From positions 626,501 through 690,500 of the forward strand of contig NZ_CP034348.1 of the NCBI RefSeq assembly GCF_009762325.1: a DNA stretch of 64,000 nucleotides, read 5' to 3'. Origin of the DNA: Roseovarius faecimaris. GTDB lineage: Bacteria; Pseudomonadota; Alphaproteobacteria; Rhodobacterales; Rhodobacteraceae. Shown here one piece after another: positions 7,561 to 16,666 of this stretch; position 1 is the first letter of the stretch; each line of letters starts with the position of its first letter. The notes beneath the pieces are model-generated. The model saw only the letters and a program-made list of their open reading frames with translations, did no database searches and had not been told where the DNA came from. The position numbers were made by a program, and so were the translations under genes.

Positions 7561-9486
7561 ATGGCCCTGTCCCGACGCACCGGCACACGGTTTCAGGCCT
7601 CGATCTGGCCGGGGTTCGTGGATGCGATGACGGGTCTCCTGCTGGTGCTGATGTTCGTTCTGACCATCTTCATGGTGGTGCAGTTTGTCCTGCGCGAAAC
7701 GATCTCGGGTCAGGAAAGCAAGCTCGATGCGCTCTCCGCCGAGGTGGCGGCCCTGGCCGAGGCGCTGGGTCTGGAACAGGACCGCTCTGCCTCGTTGAAT
7801 CAAAGGGTGGGTGAGTTGACCGCGACCCTTGGGGATGCACGGGACGCGCAGGCCCAGCAGGCGGCGCTGATTGCGGCGCTCACCGCCGAGCGCGATGCAC
7901 AGGCAGGCCGGATCGCCAGTTTCGAGGAACAGGTGGCCAGTCTGCTCGCAGAGCGTGACGCGGCCCTGGGCGATGTGGCCGATCTGGAAGGGCGCAATGC
8001 CGAGCTTTTGTCCGAGCAGGAGGCGCTGAACCTCGCATTGGCGGGGCTGCGCGATGAGATTGACGCCCAGACAGAAGTGGCGCGACTGGCGGCGGCGCGT
8101 CGCGAAGCGCTTGAGGCTCTGATCGCCGATCTGCGCCGCGACAATGCCGAAGGACAAGCCGCCGTGGCGGCGCTGGAAACGCAGCTCAGCGAAGAGGAGG
8201 CCGCCCGGCTGGCCGAAGCCGCAGCCGCCGAGGCGCTGCGCGAAAAACTTCAAAGCGCCGATGCAGAGCTGACCGCAATGACGCTGGCCCTCGAAGAGCA
8301 GCGCCGCGAGGCCGAGGAAACGCTGGCGCTTCTGGCGGCCGCCCGTGCAGCCGGGGAGGACCTCAACGCGCAGCTTGCCGCGGCGCTTCTGGCCCGTGAG
8401 GACGCCGACAACACGATCACCGCGTTACGCAGTGATCTGGAGTCGGCGCTCGAAGGGCAGGGCGCGACGACAGCGACCCTGACCGAAACGCAATCGGCCC
8501 TGTCCGAGACCCAAACGACCCTGACCGAAACCCAGGCCGCGCTTGCCGAGGTCCAGGCCGAGTTGGCGGCTGCCAGGAACCGTATTGCCGAGCTTCTGGC
8601 GGCGAACCAGTCGCTTGAGACGGCAAATCTGAGTGCCGAAGAAGTGCGCGACCAGCTTGCGGCGACCCTCGCGGCCAAGCTTGCGGCGGAGCAATCCGCC
8701 GATGCGGCCCTGACCGAGGCCGAAGAGCGCGCCGCATTGCTGGCTCAGGCGCGGGCGGCGCTGGCGGATCAGTCCGAAATCGCTTCGGAGGCGCAGGCCC
8801 AGCAGGAATTGCTCAATCAACAGGTGGCCGCCCTGCGCACCCAGCTTGGCCAGCTTCAGGCGCTTCTGGATGATGCCAAGGTGCGCGAGGCCGCCACCGA
8901 GGTGCAGTTGCAAAGCCTGGGCAATGAACTCAACACCGCGCTCGCCCGTGTGGCCGCCGAAGAGCGCCGCCGCGCGCAGTTGGAAGAAGAAAAGCGCAAG
9001 CTGCTGGAGCAGGAAAAGGCCAATCTGGAGAAATTCCGTTCCGAGTTTTTTGGCCGGTTGCGCGATGTCCTGGGCGCGCAGGAGGGTGTTCGGATCGTGG
9101 GCGACCGGTTTGTGTTCTCCTCCGAAGTGCTGTTCCCCCCCGGAGAGGCGAACCTGTCAGAGGCGGGCCAGCGCGAGATCGCCAAGGTGGCGAATATTCT
9201 CGGCAATGTCGCAGGAGATATCCCGCCCGAGATCAACTGGGTCCTGCAAGTCGATGGTCATACCGACAATGTCCCGGTGATCCAGGGCGCGCGTTTTGCC
9301 GACAATTGGGAACTGAGCCAGGCCCGTGCTCTCTCGGTCGTGCGTTTCATGGTCGAGAGCTTGGGCATCCCGCCGGGCAGGCTCTCGGCCAATGGGTTCG
9401 GAGAGTATCAGCCGATTAACCGCGCCGACACGCCCGAAGCGCGGGCGCAGAACCGGCGGATCGAGCTGAAATTCACTGAGAAGTAA
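7561..9486 (+). CDS. MotB-like protein with long coiled coil and OmpA domain
   Basis: The 641-residue product starts with a short cytoplasmic tail. One membrane helix follows and carries Asp21 in FVDAMTGLLLVLM, at the position of the proton-binding Asp of MotB, TolR and ExbD. Residues about 45-500 are an almost unbroken Ala/Glu/Leu-rich coiled coil, including tandem repeats of TLTETQ type near residue 300. The last 130 residues are an OmpA/MotB peptidoglycan-binding domain with VDGHTDNVPV and the closing NRRIEL. It would span the periplasm and grip the cell wall. It is translationally linked to the MotA-like gene. The long coil is much larger than in flagellar MotB. Confidence 0.87.
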   Translation: MALSRRTGTRFQASIWPGFVDAMTGLLLVLMFVLTIFMVVQFVLRETISGQESKLDALSAEVAALAEALGLEQDRSASLNQRVGELTATLGDARDAQAQQAALIAALTAERDAQAGRIASFEEQVASLLAERDAALGDVADLEGRNAELLSEQEALNLALAGLRDEIDAQTEVARLAAARREALEALIADLRRDNAEGQAAVAALETQLSEEEAARLAEAAAAEALREKLQSADAELTAMTLALEEQRREAEETLALLAAARAAGEDLNAQLAAALLAREDADNTITALRSDLESALEGQGATTATLTETQSALSETQTTLTETQAALAEVQAELAAARNRIAELLAANQSLETANLSAEEVRDQLAATLAAKLAAEQSADAALTEAEERAALLAQARAALADQSEIASEAQAQQELLNQQVAALRTQLGQLQALLDDAKVREAATEVQLQSLGNELNTALARVAAEERRRAQLEEEKRKLLEQEKANLEKFRSEFFGRLRDVLGAQEGVRIVGDRFVFSSEVLFPPGEANLSEAGQREIAKVANILGNVAGDIPPEINWVLQVDGHTDNVPVIQGARFADNWELSQARALSVVRFMVESLGIPPGRLSANGFGEYQPINRADTPEARAQNRRIELKFTEK

Positions 9487-10444
9487 CCTCGATATCCGCA
9501 TGCCGCCAGGCGATCAGTTCGCCCGCGCGCGTCAGGCGCGCGATCCCGCGATACGCACCTTCGGGCCAGCCTCCGGGCGGGGCTTTGCGCCCAAACGCCT
9601 TGAACTGCGAGGCGTTTGGGGATTTCAGAACCTCGCTATGCGAGAATATCTCGCCCTCCGGCCCGTCAGCGGACAGGGTCAGCACATCTCCTGTTTGGGC
9701 GTGATGGAAATGGCCATATAGCACCAGCGGCTCGGACGGGTGCGCCGTATCGGCCCGCGCCGCACCTGATTTGACCGCGTCGAAGCTGGGCACGCCCGTG
9801 GCCATCCCGGCGGTGATAAACCCGGTTTGATGATAGATCGGCGTTTCGGCCCAGAGACCGGGGCCATCGGGGGCGCCGCATCGGGTGGTGTGCTCGGGCG
9901 CGAACGGGTCGATCACCACGCCATCCCTGAGCACCCCGATATGCAGATGAGGGATATTCGTCAGCCCGCTCAGACCCACCAGGCCGATCTGCTGACCCGC
10001 GTCGACCCTGTCTCCGCTGCGCACCGCGACAGAGCCCTTTTTCAAATGGCAATAGAGCGTTTGCCAGCCATCGCCGTGATCAATTCGTACAGCATTGCCG
10101 CAGCCCTGCTTGCTGATCTCGGCACGGGTCTCGGCGGTGACGGCGACATCCTCCATCCCGTCGCGCATGGCCGACACCACGCCGGGTGCTGCCGCCCGCA
10201 CGGCCACGCCCGCGCTGATCATGGCGAAATCCCTTAGCACGATATCCGTGCCGCGATGCCCATCGCGGGATTTGAGCCCGCAGGTGTAATCTGCCTGACC
10301 CGGCCCCGGGTCGGCATCGACATAATCCTCGATATAGCAGGTCTGCCCCTGCACACAGTCGAGTGGCCAAACGAGTTCAGGCGGCCCGGCAGGGGCCGCC
10401 TGTGTCGTCATCGCCAATGCGGCAATGAAAAGAGGTGCGCGCAT
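9473..10444 (-). CDS. M23 family metallopeptidase
   Basis: This is a 323-residue secreted LytM-type endopeptidase. A signal peptide (RAPLFIAALAMTTQAAPA) is followed by the zinc motif GHRGTD near residue 64 and the second metal site HLHIGV near 170. M23 enzymes cut peptide cross-links in peptidoglycan. The ATG start overlaps the clpA stop by one base (TGATG); an in-frame TTG three bases earlier is less likely. The 3' end overlaps the convergent OmpA-domain gene by 14 bases. Tight coupling to clpA is unusual functionally but may reflect only compact packing. Confidence 0.9.
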   Translation of the reverse strand: MRAPLFIAALAMTTQAAPAGPPELVWPLDCVQGQTCYIEDYVDADPGPGQADYTCGLKSRDGHRGTDIVLRDFAMISAGVAVRAAAPGVVSAMRDGMEDVAVTAETRAEISKQGCGNAVRIDHGDGWQTLYCHLKKGSVAVRSGDRVDAGQQIGLVGLSGLTNIPHLHIGVLRDGVVIDPFAPEHTTRCGAPDGPGLWAETPIYHQTGFITAGMATGVPSFDAVKSGAARADTAHPSEPLVLYGHFHHAQTGDVLTLSADGPEGEIFSHSEVLKSPNASQFKAFGRKAPPGGWPEGAYRGIARLTRAGELIAWRHADIEVTSQ

Positions 10445-12777
10445 CAATCCGCGGTGAGCAGCGGAGGCTTTTTCTTGCCGGTGATACGCGGGCGTTCGGG
10501 GCCTTCGAGCTTGAGGTCGATCTTGCCGTCCTTCACGCCCACTTTCACCAGCCCACCCTTGGCGAGCTTGCCAAAGAGCAACTCTTCGGCCAGCGGCTTC
10601 TTGATATGCTCCTGGATGACGCGGGCCAGCGGGCGCGCGCCCATCTTGTCGTCATAGCCCTTGTCAGCCAGCCATTCGGCGGCGGGCCGGGTCAACTCAA
10701 TGGTCACGTTGCGGTCCATCAGCTGTGCCTCAAGCTGAAGCACGAACTTCTCGACCACCTGCAGGATCACATCCTTCGGCAGCGGCGCGAAACTGATCAC
10801 CGCATCCAGACGGTTGCGGAATTCCGGCGTGAACGTCCGCTCGATGGCGGCGGTATCCTCGCCCTCGCGGCGGTCACGGCCAAAGCCGATGGCCGATTTC
10901 GCCTGTTCGGCGGCACCCGCATTGGAGGTCATGATCAGCACGACATTGCGGAAATTCACCGTGCGCCCGTTATGGTCGGTCAGGTTGCCGTGATCCATCA
11001 CCTGCAGAAGGATGTTGAACACATCCGGGTGCGCCTTCTCGATCTCGTCGAGCAGCAGCACGCAATGCGGATGCTGGTCCACGCCATCGGTCAGCAGGCC
11101 CCCCTGATCAAACCCCACATAGCCCGGAGGCGCGCCGATCAGACGCGAAACGGCATGTTTCTCCATGTATTCCGACATATCGAAGCGCAGCAGTTCCACG
11201 CCCAGCGTGTCGGCCAATTGCTTGGCGACCTCGGTCTTGCCCACGCCGGTCGGCCCGGCAAAGAGATAGTTGCCGATGGGTTTTTCCGGCTCGCGCAGGC
11301 CCGCACGCGCCAGCTTGATCGCGCTGGCGAGGCTTTCGATGGCCTTGTCCTGACCAAAGACCACCCGTTTTAGCGATTTCTCCAGGTCCTTGAGAACCTC
11401 GGCATCGTCCTTGGAGACGTTTTTCGGAGGAATGCGGGCGATCTTGGCCACAACCTCTTCGATCTCCTTGGTGCCGATGGATTTGCGGCGCTTCGAGGCG
11501 GCCACAAGATGCTGTGCCGCACCGGCCTCGTCGATCACGTCGATGGCCTTGTCGGGCAGCTTGCGGTCATTGATATAGCGCGCGGACAGGTCCACGGCGG
11601 ATTTGATCGCGTCATTGGTGTATTTGACCGAGTGATGATCTTCGAAATAGGGCTTGAGGCCCTTGAGGATCTTCACCGCGTCCTCGACCGTCGGCTCCAC
11701 CACGTCGATCTTCTGGAACCGGCGGGACAGCGCGCGGTCCTTTTCGAAATGCTGGCGGAATTCCTTGAACGTGGTCGACCCCATGCAGCGCAGTTTGCCA
11801 CCTTGCAGCGCGGGCTTGAGCAGGTTGGAGGCATCCATCGCCCCGCCGCTGGTGGCGCCGGCGCCAATGACGGTGTGAATCTCGTCAATAAAAAGTACCG
11901 CATCGGGGTGATCTTCCAATTCGGTCACCACGGCCTTCAGCCGCTCCTCGAAATCGCCGCGATAGCGGGTTCCGGCCAGAAGCGCGCCCATATCGAGCGA
12001 GAAAATAGTCGTTTTCGACAGCACTTGCGGGGTTTCGCCCTGCACGATCTTGTGTGCGAGCCCCTCGGCGATGGCGGTCTTGCCGACACCGGGATCGCCC
12101 ACCAGAAGCGGGTTGTTCTTGCGGCGGCGGCACAGCACCTGAATACAGCGCTCCACCTCCTCATCGCGCCCGATCAGCGGGTCGATGTCGCCGGAGCGGG
12201 ATTTTTCATTGAGATCAACGCAGTATTTCGCCAGCGCACTTTCGCCCGCTTCGATCGCATCGCTGTCCTGACCGGAGTTCGCGGCGCTCTCTTCCTCGTT
12301 GGTGCCTGTGACCGGGCGGCTTTCGCCGAAGGCCGGGTTCTTGGCCACGCCGTGGGCGATGAAATTCACCGCGTCATAGCGGGTCATGTCCTGTTCCTGA
12401 AGGAAGTAAGCGGCGTTGGATTCACGCTCCGCAAAGATGGCGACCAGCACATTGGCCCCCGTCACCTCTGTGCGGCCCGAGCTCTGGACATGGATCGCGG
12501 CGCGCTGGATCACGCGCTGGAAGGCCGCCGTCGGCACTGCCTCGGACCCTTCGATATCCGTGACCAGGTTAGCGAGATCGTCGTCGATGAACTCGACCAG
12601 CGTATTGCGCAGCTCTTCGGTGTCGACATTGCAGGCCTTCATCACCCGGCTTGCGTCGGGTTCGTCCACCAGCGCCAGAAGCAGATGCTCCAGCGTTGCA
12701 AACTCGTGCTGGCGGGCATTGGCCAGCGCCAGAGCAGCATGAATTGCCTGTTCGAGAGTATTTGAGAATGAAGGCAC
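10444..12777 (-). CDS. clpA: ATP-dependent Clp protease ATP-binding subunit ClpA
   Basis: This 777-residue AAA+ unfoldase feeds substrates to ClpP. Its N-domain (residues 1-145) would bind the adaptor ClpS. The first Walker A is GDPGVGKTA (227-235), Walker B is VLFIDEIHT and the second Walker A is GPTGVGKTE (508-516). The C-terminal region holds AIGFGRDR, an IGF loop of the kind that docks into ClpP, so this is ClpA rather than the disaggregase ClpB. The start is GTG at 12777 with AGGAAGGAG 10 bases upstream. Neither clpS nor clpP is in the window. M23 peptidase is translationally coupled behind it. Confidence 0.97.
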   Translation of the reverse strand: MPSFSNTLEQAIHAALALANARQHEFATLEHLLLALVDEPDASRVMKACNVDTEELRNTLVEFIDDDLANLVTDIEGSEAVPTAAFQRVIQRAAIHVQSSGRTEVTGANVLVAIFAERESNAAYFLQEQDMTRYDAVNFIAHGVAKNPAFGESRPVTGTNEEESAANSGQDSDAIEAGESALAKYCVDLNEKSRSGDIDPLIGRDEEVERCIQVLCRRRKNNPLLVGDPGVGKTAIAEGLAHKIVQGETPQVLSKTTIFSLDMGALLAGTRYRGDFEERLKAVVTELEDHPDAVLFIDEIHTVIGAGATSGGAMDASNLLKPALQGGKLRCMGSTTFKEFRQHFEKDRALSRRFQKIDVVEPTVEDAVKILKGLKPYFEDHHSVKYTNDAIKSAVDLSARYINDRKLPDKAIDVIDEAGAAQHLVAASKRRKSIGTKEIEEVVAKIARIPPKNVSKDDAEVLKDLEKSLKRVVFGQDKAIESLASAIKLARAGLREPEKPIGNYLFAGPTGVGKTEVAKQLADTLGVELLRFDMSEYMEKHAVSRLIGAPPGYVGFDQGGLLTDGVDQHPHCVLLLDEIEKAHPDVFNILLQVMDHGNLTDHNGRTVNFRNVVLIMTSNAGAAEQAKSAIGFGRDRREGEDTAAIERTFTPEFRNRLDAVISFAPLPKDVILQVVEKFVLQLEAQLMDRNVTIELTRPAAEWLADKGYDDKMGARPLARVIQEHIKKPLAEELLFGKLAKGGLVKVGVKDGKIDLKLEGPERPRITGKKKPPLLTAD

Positions 12778-12933
12778 GTCTTGGTGCTCCTTCCTGATCT
12801 TGGCTGCTCCTGATGGATCAACCTTGGCCTCTTATTCTTAAAGTTTGGTCGATATCGTCCTTGCTTCAAGTTTTTTTTCGGGTTCCGCGTTCACATTTGA
12901 TGGCAATTGTGCCGTTTTCGTTTCTCCAGACGG

Positions 12934-13701
12934 TCAGAACCTGTCCTTACGGGCCCGGATTTCGGCGAAAACGTCAACCGGATCAGCGCCTTGCATACCC
13001 AGCCCGGCCTGTATGTCCGGATCGGAGGCGCGCAAGAAAGGATTTGTGGCCATTTCGTCTGACAAGCGGGAAGGCACGGTGGCCTCTCCCCGGGCGCGGG
13101 CCTCATGCACCGCGTCTGCTCTAGAGATAAGTTGCGCATTGCCAGGATCAATGGTGAGCGCGAATTTGGCGTTGCTTGCGGTGTATTCATGGCCCGAGCA
13201 AACAATCGTGTCGCCAGGCAAGGCGGCGAGTTTGCTCAGAGAGCCATGCATCTGCGCCGCGGTGCCTTCGAACAGCCGGCCGCATCCAAGGGCCATCAAG
13301 CTGTCGGCGGTGAAAACAAGGCGGCTTTCGGGGAAATGAAAGGCGATATGGCCGACGGTATGGCCCGACACGTCGATCACATGCCCGGTTTCGCCGCCGA
13401 CCGTGATCGTGTCGCCTTCGCTCACCGCCTGGTCGAGCGTGGGCAGGCGATGGGCATCCGCCGCCGCACCGATGACCCTGGCCGGGGCCTTCGCCAACAG
13501 CTCCGGCACGCCATCGATATGATCGTAATGGTGATGGGTCAGCAGGATGTGACTCAGCGTCCACCCTTTGTTTTCAAGGGCTTGCAGGATCGGTCCTGCC
13601 TCGGGCACGTCGATCGCGGCGGTCTCGCCACTCTGCGCGTCGTGGATCAGGTAGGCATAATTGTCCGACAGGCAGGGAATGGTCACGAGTTCGAGCGTCA
13701 T
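12934..13701 (-). CDS. gloB: Hydroxyacylglutathione hydrolase (glyoxalase II)
   Basis: This 255-residue metallo-beta-lactamase-fold enzyme hydrolyses S-lactoylglutathione to lactate and glutathione, the second step of methylglyoxal detoxification. The binuclear metal motif THHHYDHIDG and later metal ligands (SGHTVGHIAFH, CSGHEYT) are all present. The start at 13701 (MTLELVTIPCLSDNYAYL) is chosen from the family N-terminus; a longer in-frame extension to 13764 lacks family similarity. It is divergent from the methyltransferase gene, with 62 bases between the starts. Confidence 0.95.
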   Translation of the reverse strand: MTLELVTIPCLSDNYAYLIHDAQSGETAAIDVPEAGPILQALENKGWTLSHILLTHHHYDHIDGVPELLAKAPARVIGAAADAHRLPTLDQAVSEGDTITVGGETGHVIDVSGHTVGHIAFHFPESRLVFTADSLMALGCGRLFEGTAAQMHGSLSKLAALPGDTIVCSGHEYTASNAKFALTIDPGNAQLISRADAVHEARARGEATVPSRLSDEMATNPFLRASDPDIQAGLGMQGADPVDVFAEIRARKDRF

Positions 13702-13763
13702 AGTATTTTCCCATTTGTCTGTTCCTGTTAGGCTCAGACTGTCTGAACTTGGCCGGGACTGCA

Positions 13764-14504
13764 ATGTATCTCGACGTGCAAGACCTGAGGAACTTCTATT
13801 ACCGCAGTGCGCTGGGGCGCGCGGCGCAGAAAACCGTGCGCGAGGAGGTGCTCAAGCTCTGGCCCGAGGCGAAGGGGCAAACAGTTGCCGGGTTTGGCTT
13901 TGCGGTGCCGTTTCTGCGCCCTTACCTGGCGGATGCGCGCCGGGTGATAGGGCTGATGCCGGGGCCGCAGGGCGTGATCGGCTGGCCGCAGGGGATGCCC
14001 AATGTGGCCGTTCTGGTGGAAGAGGTGATGTGGCCGCTGGAAACGGGGCATGTCGATAAACTCCTTTTGATTCATGGACTTGAGTCGACAGAACAGCCCT
14101 CGGCCCTGCTTGAGGAATGCTGGCGTGTGCTGGGGCCGGGGGGCTCTGCACTTTTCATCGTTCCCAACAGGGCCGGGCTGTGGTCGCGCGCGGAAAAGAC
14201 GCCGTTCGGGCACGGGCGGCCCTACACGCAAACCCAGCTCGAAAACCAGCTCAAGGCGCATAATTTCCTTCCGGAACGGCACCTTACCACGCTTTATCAA
14301 CCCCCCTCGGAGCGGCGTTTCTGGCGCAAGACGGCGGGTATGTGGGAGAGCCTGGGCGGCAAGCTGAGCGTGGTGGCGGCGGGCGGTGTCCTGCTGGTCG
14401 AGGCCAGCAAGCGGGTGCAGGCGCCCACCGGGCCCGGGCTACGCGAAACGGTGCGCAAGCCGCTGGACGTTCTGCGGCCGAAACCCGAGGCCAAGCCGGT
14501 CTGA
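13764..14504 (+). CDS. Class I SAM-dependent methyltransferase
   Basis: The 246-residue protein opens with [19 protein letters not shown], a conserved start in roseobacter homologues. A SAM-binding Rossmann region follows, with [11 protein letters not shown] where a GxGxG loop is expected and [19 protein letters not shown] as the later strand-helix motif. The substrate is unknown. ATG at 13764 is preferred over a TTG 15 bases earlier because it matches the family start. It is divergent from gloB, a pairing that recurs in the group and hints at a conserved but untested relation. Confidence 0.87.
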   Translation: MYLDVQDLRNFYYRSALGRAAQKTVREEVLKLWPEAKGQTVAGFGFAVPFLRPYLADARRVIGLMPGPQGVIGWPQGMPNVAVLVEEVMWPLETGHVDKLLLIHGLESTEQPSALLEECWRVLGPGGSALFIVPNRAGLWSRAEKTPFGHGRPYTQTQLENQLKAHNFLPERHLTTLYQPPSERRFWRKTAGMWESLGGKLSVVAAGGVLLVEASKRVQAPTGPGLRETVRKPLDVLRPKPEAKPV

Positions 14505-14509
14505 ATTCT

Positions 14510-14571
14510 GTACGTTTTGTACAAAATCACCCCCTGTTTTGTACGTTTTGTACAATTCGTACAATTTGTAC
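14510..14571. repeat. GTAC repeats on a 9-bp period
   Basis: GTAC occurs at 14510, 14519, 14541, 14550, 14559 and 14568, which gives exact 9-base steps within each of two clusters. The spacers are AT-rich (GTTTT, AATTC, AATTT). The stretch fills the 69-base gap between two convergent genes. The clusters can form overlapping palindromes such as TTTTGTACAAAA. It is strikingly AT-rich against its surroundings. A role as bidirectional terminator or protein-binding array is possible. Confidence 0.8.
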
Positions 14572-14573
14572 AT

Positions 14574-14921
14574 TTATGCCCGGGACGCCCGGTAACGGCG
14601 CAGCTGGCCCGGCAATAGCCCCGCGACGATCCCCAGCCCATCGGCCCAGAGATCGGCCCATTCGCCCGAGCGGCCGACCTGCGGCTGGACGATCTCGATG
14701 GCACCGCCAAAGGCGAAGGCCACCAGCGCGAGACCCAGCGCCCAGCGGGGCCGGACCCATCCGAGCGGCAGCACGAGGCTGAAGAAGGCCAGCGCGTGCA
14801 TCTGCTTGTCGGTCAGCGGCAGGGGCGGACCGGGCGGGCCGGGGGGCATCAGGGTGCCATAGGCGATGACGCCGCCGATCAGCGCGGTGAGCAGAGTGGC
14901 GATCAGAAGAGGCGGACGCAT
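14574..14921 (-). CDS. VanZ-like small membrane protein
   Basis: The 115-residue product has three to four predicted hydrophobic helices. The motif LTDKQMHALAFFSLVLPLG and a conserved acidic end (GGAIEIVQPQVGRSGEWADLWADGLG) match the VanZ-like family. In this family a D-K-x-x-H motif sits before a membrane helix and an E-x-x-Q-x-x-x-x-R motif follows. The function outside teicoplanin resistance is unknown. The start at 14921 was chosen because the first hydrophobic segment begins there; the frame extends further upstream without family features. Confidence 0.78.
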   Translation of the reverse strand: MRPPLLIATLLTALIGGVIAYGTLMPPGPPGPPLPLTDKQMHALAFFSLVLPLGWVRPRWALGLALVAFAFGGAIEIVQPQVGRSGEWADLWADGLGIVAGLLPGQLRRYRASRA

Positions 14922-15040
14922 GGGCAGGGGCTCGGACGCAAGAGGACATTCTGGACCGCAGGCCCTACAAGCGTTTAGATACGGTGTCACGCGCAGTTTT
15001 TCCCCAGAGCCTGCGCAGAATGCGAGGGGGTGGGGTAGGG

Positions 15041-16279
15041 ATGACACAAAGCGAACCATTTGACACCTCCACCCATGAAGAGATGGGGCTTATGCAGGGC
15101 TTTCCGCCGCCGCCGGACAAGCGGGTGACGCAGGCGGACGGGTTTTTCGCAGCCCCGCAGAACCGCTGGGCCTATCAGAACATGCGCAGCCTGTGGCCGA
15201 GCCGGGAGATTGCGCCGGGTTCAACGCCCCGGGCGCTGCCGCGCAAGATCGATCCGGGGCTGAGCCGCATCGAGGTTGCGCGCGAGGATGGCAGCAAGGC
15301 GGATTTTGCCACCTATCTGCGCCAGAGCTTCACCGACAGTTTCACGGTGATCAAGGATGGTGCGGTGGTGCATCAGACGATGATGAACGGCATGACGCCG
15401 CACCAGCCGCATATTATGTTCAGTTGCACCAAGTCCTTTGTCGGTCTGCTGACGCTCATGGCGGTCGAACAGGGGCAGATGGATGAGGCGGCGCTGCTGA
15501 GTGCCTATGTGCCGGAGGGGGCGAACGGTGGCGCGTTTGACGGGGTCACGCTGGGCCAGGCGCTCGATATGACGAACGCGGTCGATTATGACGAGGACTA
15601 TGCCAATCCGCAGGCGTCCATTCACGACTATCTGCATGTCTTCGGCACCGGGCAGCCGGGGCCGCGCCCGGGGCTTTGTGACTATCTTCTGAGCCTCGGT
15701 GCCGAAACCAGCCGGGCGCATGGGGCCGAGTTTCATTATGCGACGCCGGTGACGGACATGGTGGCCTGGGCGTTGAGCCGGGCGACGGGGCAGAGCTTTA
15801 CCGATCTGATGAGCGGGCAGCTCTGGCAGCCCTGCGGCATGGCCGGGCCGGATTACATCCTGGTGGATGGGCAGGGGGCGCCGTTCACGGGTGGCGGTCT
15901 GAATGCCACGGCCGACGACATGACCCGCTTTGCCGCGATGATCCTGGCGGGGGGCCGCGTGGGCAATACGCAGGTGGTGCCGGAGGCGGTGATCGCGGAG
16001 CTTGAGGCCGGCGGCTCGGAAGCCGCCTTCGAGGCGGGCGGCGAGGCGACGGGGCGGATGCAGGAAGGCGGATGGAGCTATCGCGCGCAATGGTGGGTGC
16101 GCCGACAGGCGGGGCACGAGGCGATCCTGGCGATCGGGGTGCATGGGCAATATATCTACGTGGACCGCCCGCGCGGGGTGGCGATCGTGAAACAGTCGAG
16201 TCAGCCGCTCTCGTCCGATCCGTATTTCAGCACCTATAACCTGAACGCCTTCGACGCGGTGGTGGAGCGGCTGAGTTGA
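15041..16279 (+). CDS. Serine hydrolase, beta-lactamase/class C fold
   Basis: The 412-residue cytoplasmic-looking protein has the SxxK catalytic motif at Ser128-Cys-Thr-Lys131 (FSCTKSFVGLL) and a likely second catalytic element HYATPVTDMVAW. Such enzymes include esterases, amidases such as 6-aminohexanoate-dimer hydrolase, and class C-type beta-lactamases. The RVTQADGFFAAPQNRWAYQN region resembles the amidohydrolase/esterase branch rather than periplasmic lactamases, and no signal peptide is evident. ATG at 15041 after a G-rich stretch is preferred over GTG 14984. The substrate is unknown. Confidence 0.82.
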   Translation: MTQSEPFDTSTHEEMGLMQGFPPPPDKRVTQADGFFAAPQNRWAYQNMRSLWPSREIAPGSTPRALPRKIDPGLSRIEVAREDGSKADFATYLRQSFTDSFTVIKDGAVVHQTMMNGMTPHQPHIMFSCTKSFVGLLTLMAVEQGQMDEAALLSAYVPEGANGGAFDGVTLGQALDMTNAVDYDEDYANPQASIHDYLHVFGTGQPGPRPGLCDYLLSLGAETSRAHGAEFHYATPVTDMVAWALSRATGQSFTDLMSGQLWQPCGMAGPDYILVDGQGAPFTGGGLNATADDMTRFAAMILAGGRVGNTQVVPEAVIAELEAGGSEAAFEAGGEATGRMQEGGWSYRAQWWVRRQAGHEAILAIGVHGQYIYVDRPRGVAIVKQSSQPLSSDPYFSTYNLNAFDAVVERLS

Positions 16280-16666
16280 CAGGGCCGCGGCGGGGGCTCG
16301 TCCGGCCCTGACGTGCCGGCCTCGCCTCGGGCCGGGCCACGGATTTGGCGGCCAAGGGGGCAGTTCCGCCGCCGTTCCGCAGTGGTTGCGCTAACGATAT
16401 TTCAAGGAATCGCAAAAATCCGACCGAAAACGGGCGTTTTTCTTCGCTTCAAAACGGCGCATTCGGTCGCAGTCACGTTAACTAATTGAAAGCATGTGTT
16501 TTTCTCTCGTCACATGCTTTCCCCAACTGTCTTGCTAGGTGCGCAAGGCTCTGTTACACCCCGCTCGGATTTTGGTGTTTGCGTGAAAACAACGCCATGA
16601 AACGCCCCCGGTGGGTGCGCGCGTGCGCGCCGCGAGAACCGGGGCCAGACAATCGGAAGGGTGGAC
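16280..16666. other. Upstream region of the ATP synthase operon, with a strong hairpin
   Basis: This 387-base stretch has no convincing gene. At 16488-16521 an 11-bp perfect inverted repeat (GAAAGCATGTG / CACATGCTTTC) encloses a 12-base pyrimidine-rich loop. There is no T-run on either side, so it is not a clear terminator; a leader hairpin or operator is possible. A purine-rich GGAAGG at 16655-16660 is the ribosome-binding site of atpH. The operon promoter probably lies here, but no good -35/-10 pair stands out. Confidence 0.6.

Noticed and set aside
6352..9486. A Zorya-type anti-phage system (ZorAB-like pair).
   Set aside because: No zorC, zorD or zorE gene is adjacent, and the neighbours are housekeeping genes; only the stator architecture is shared.
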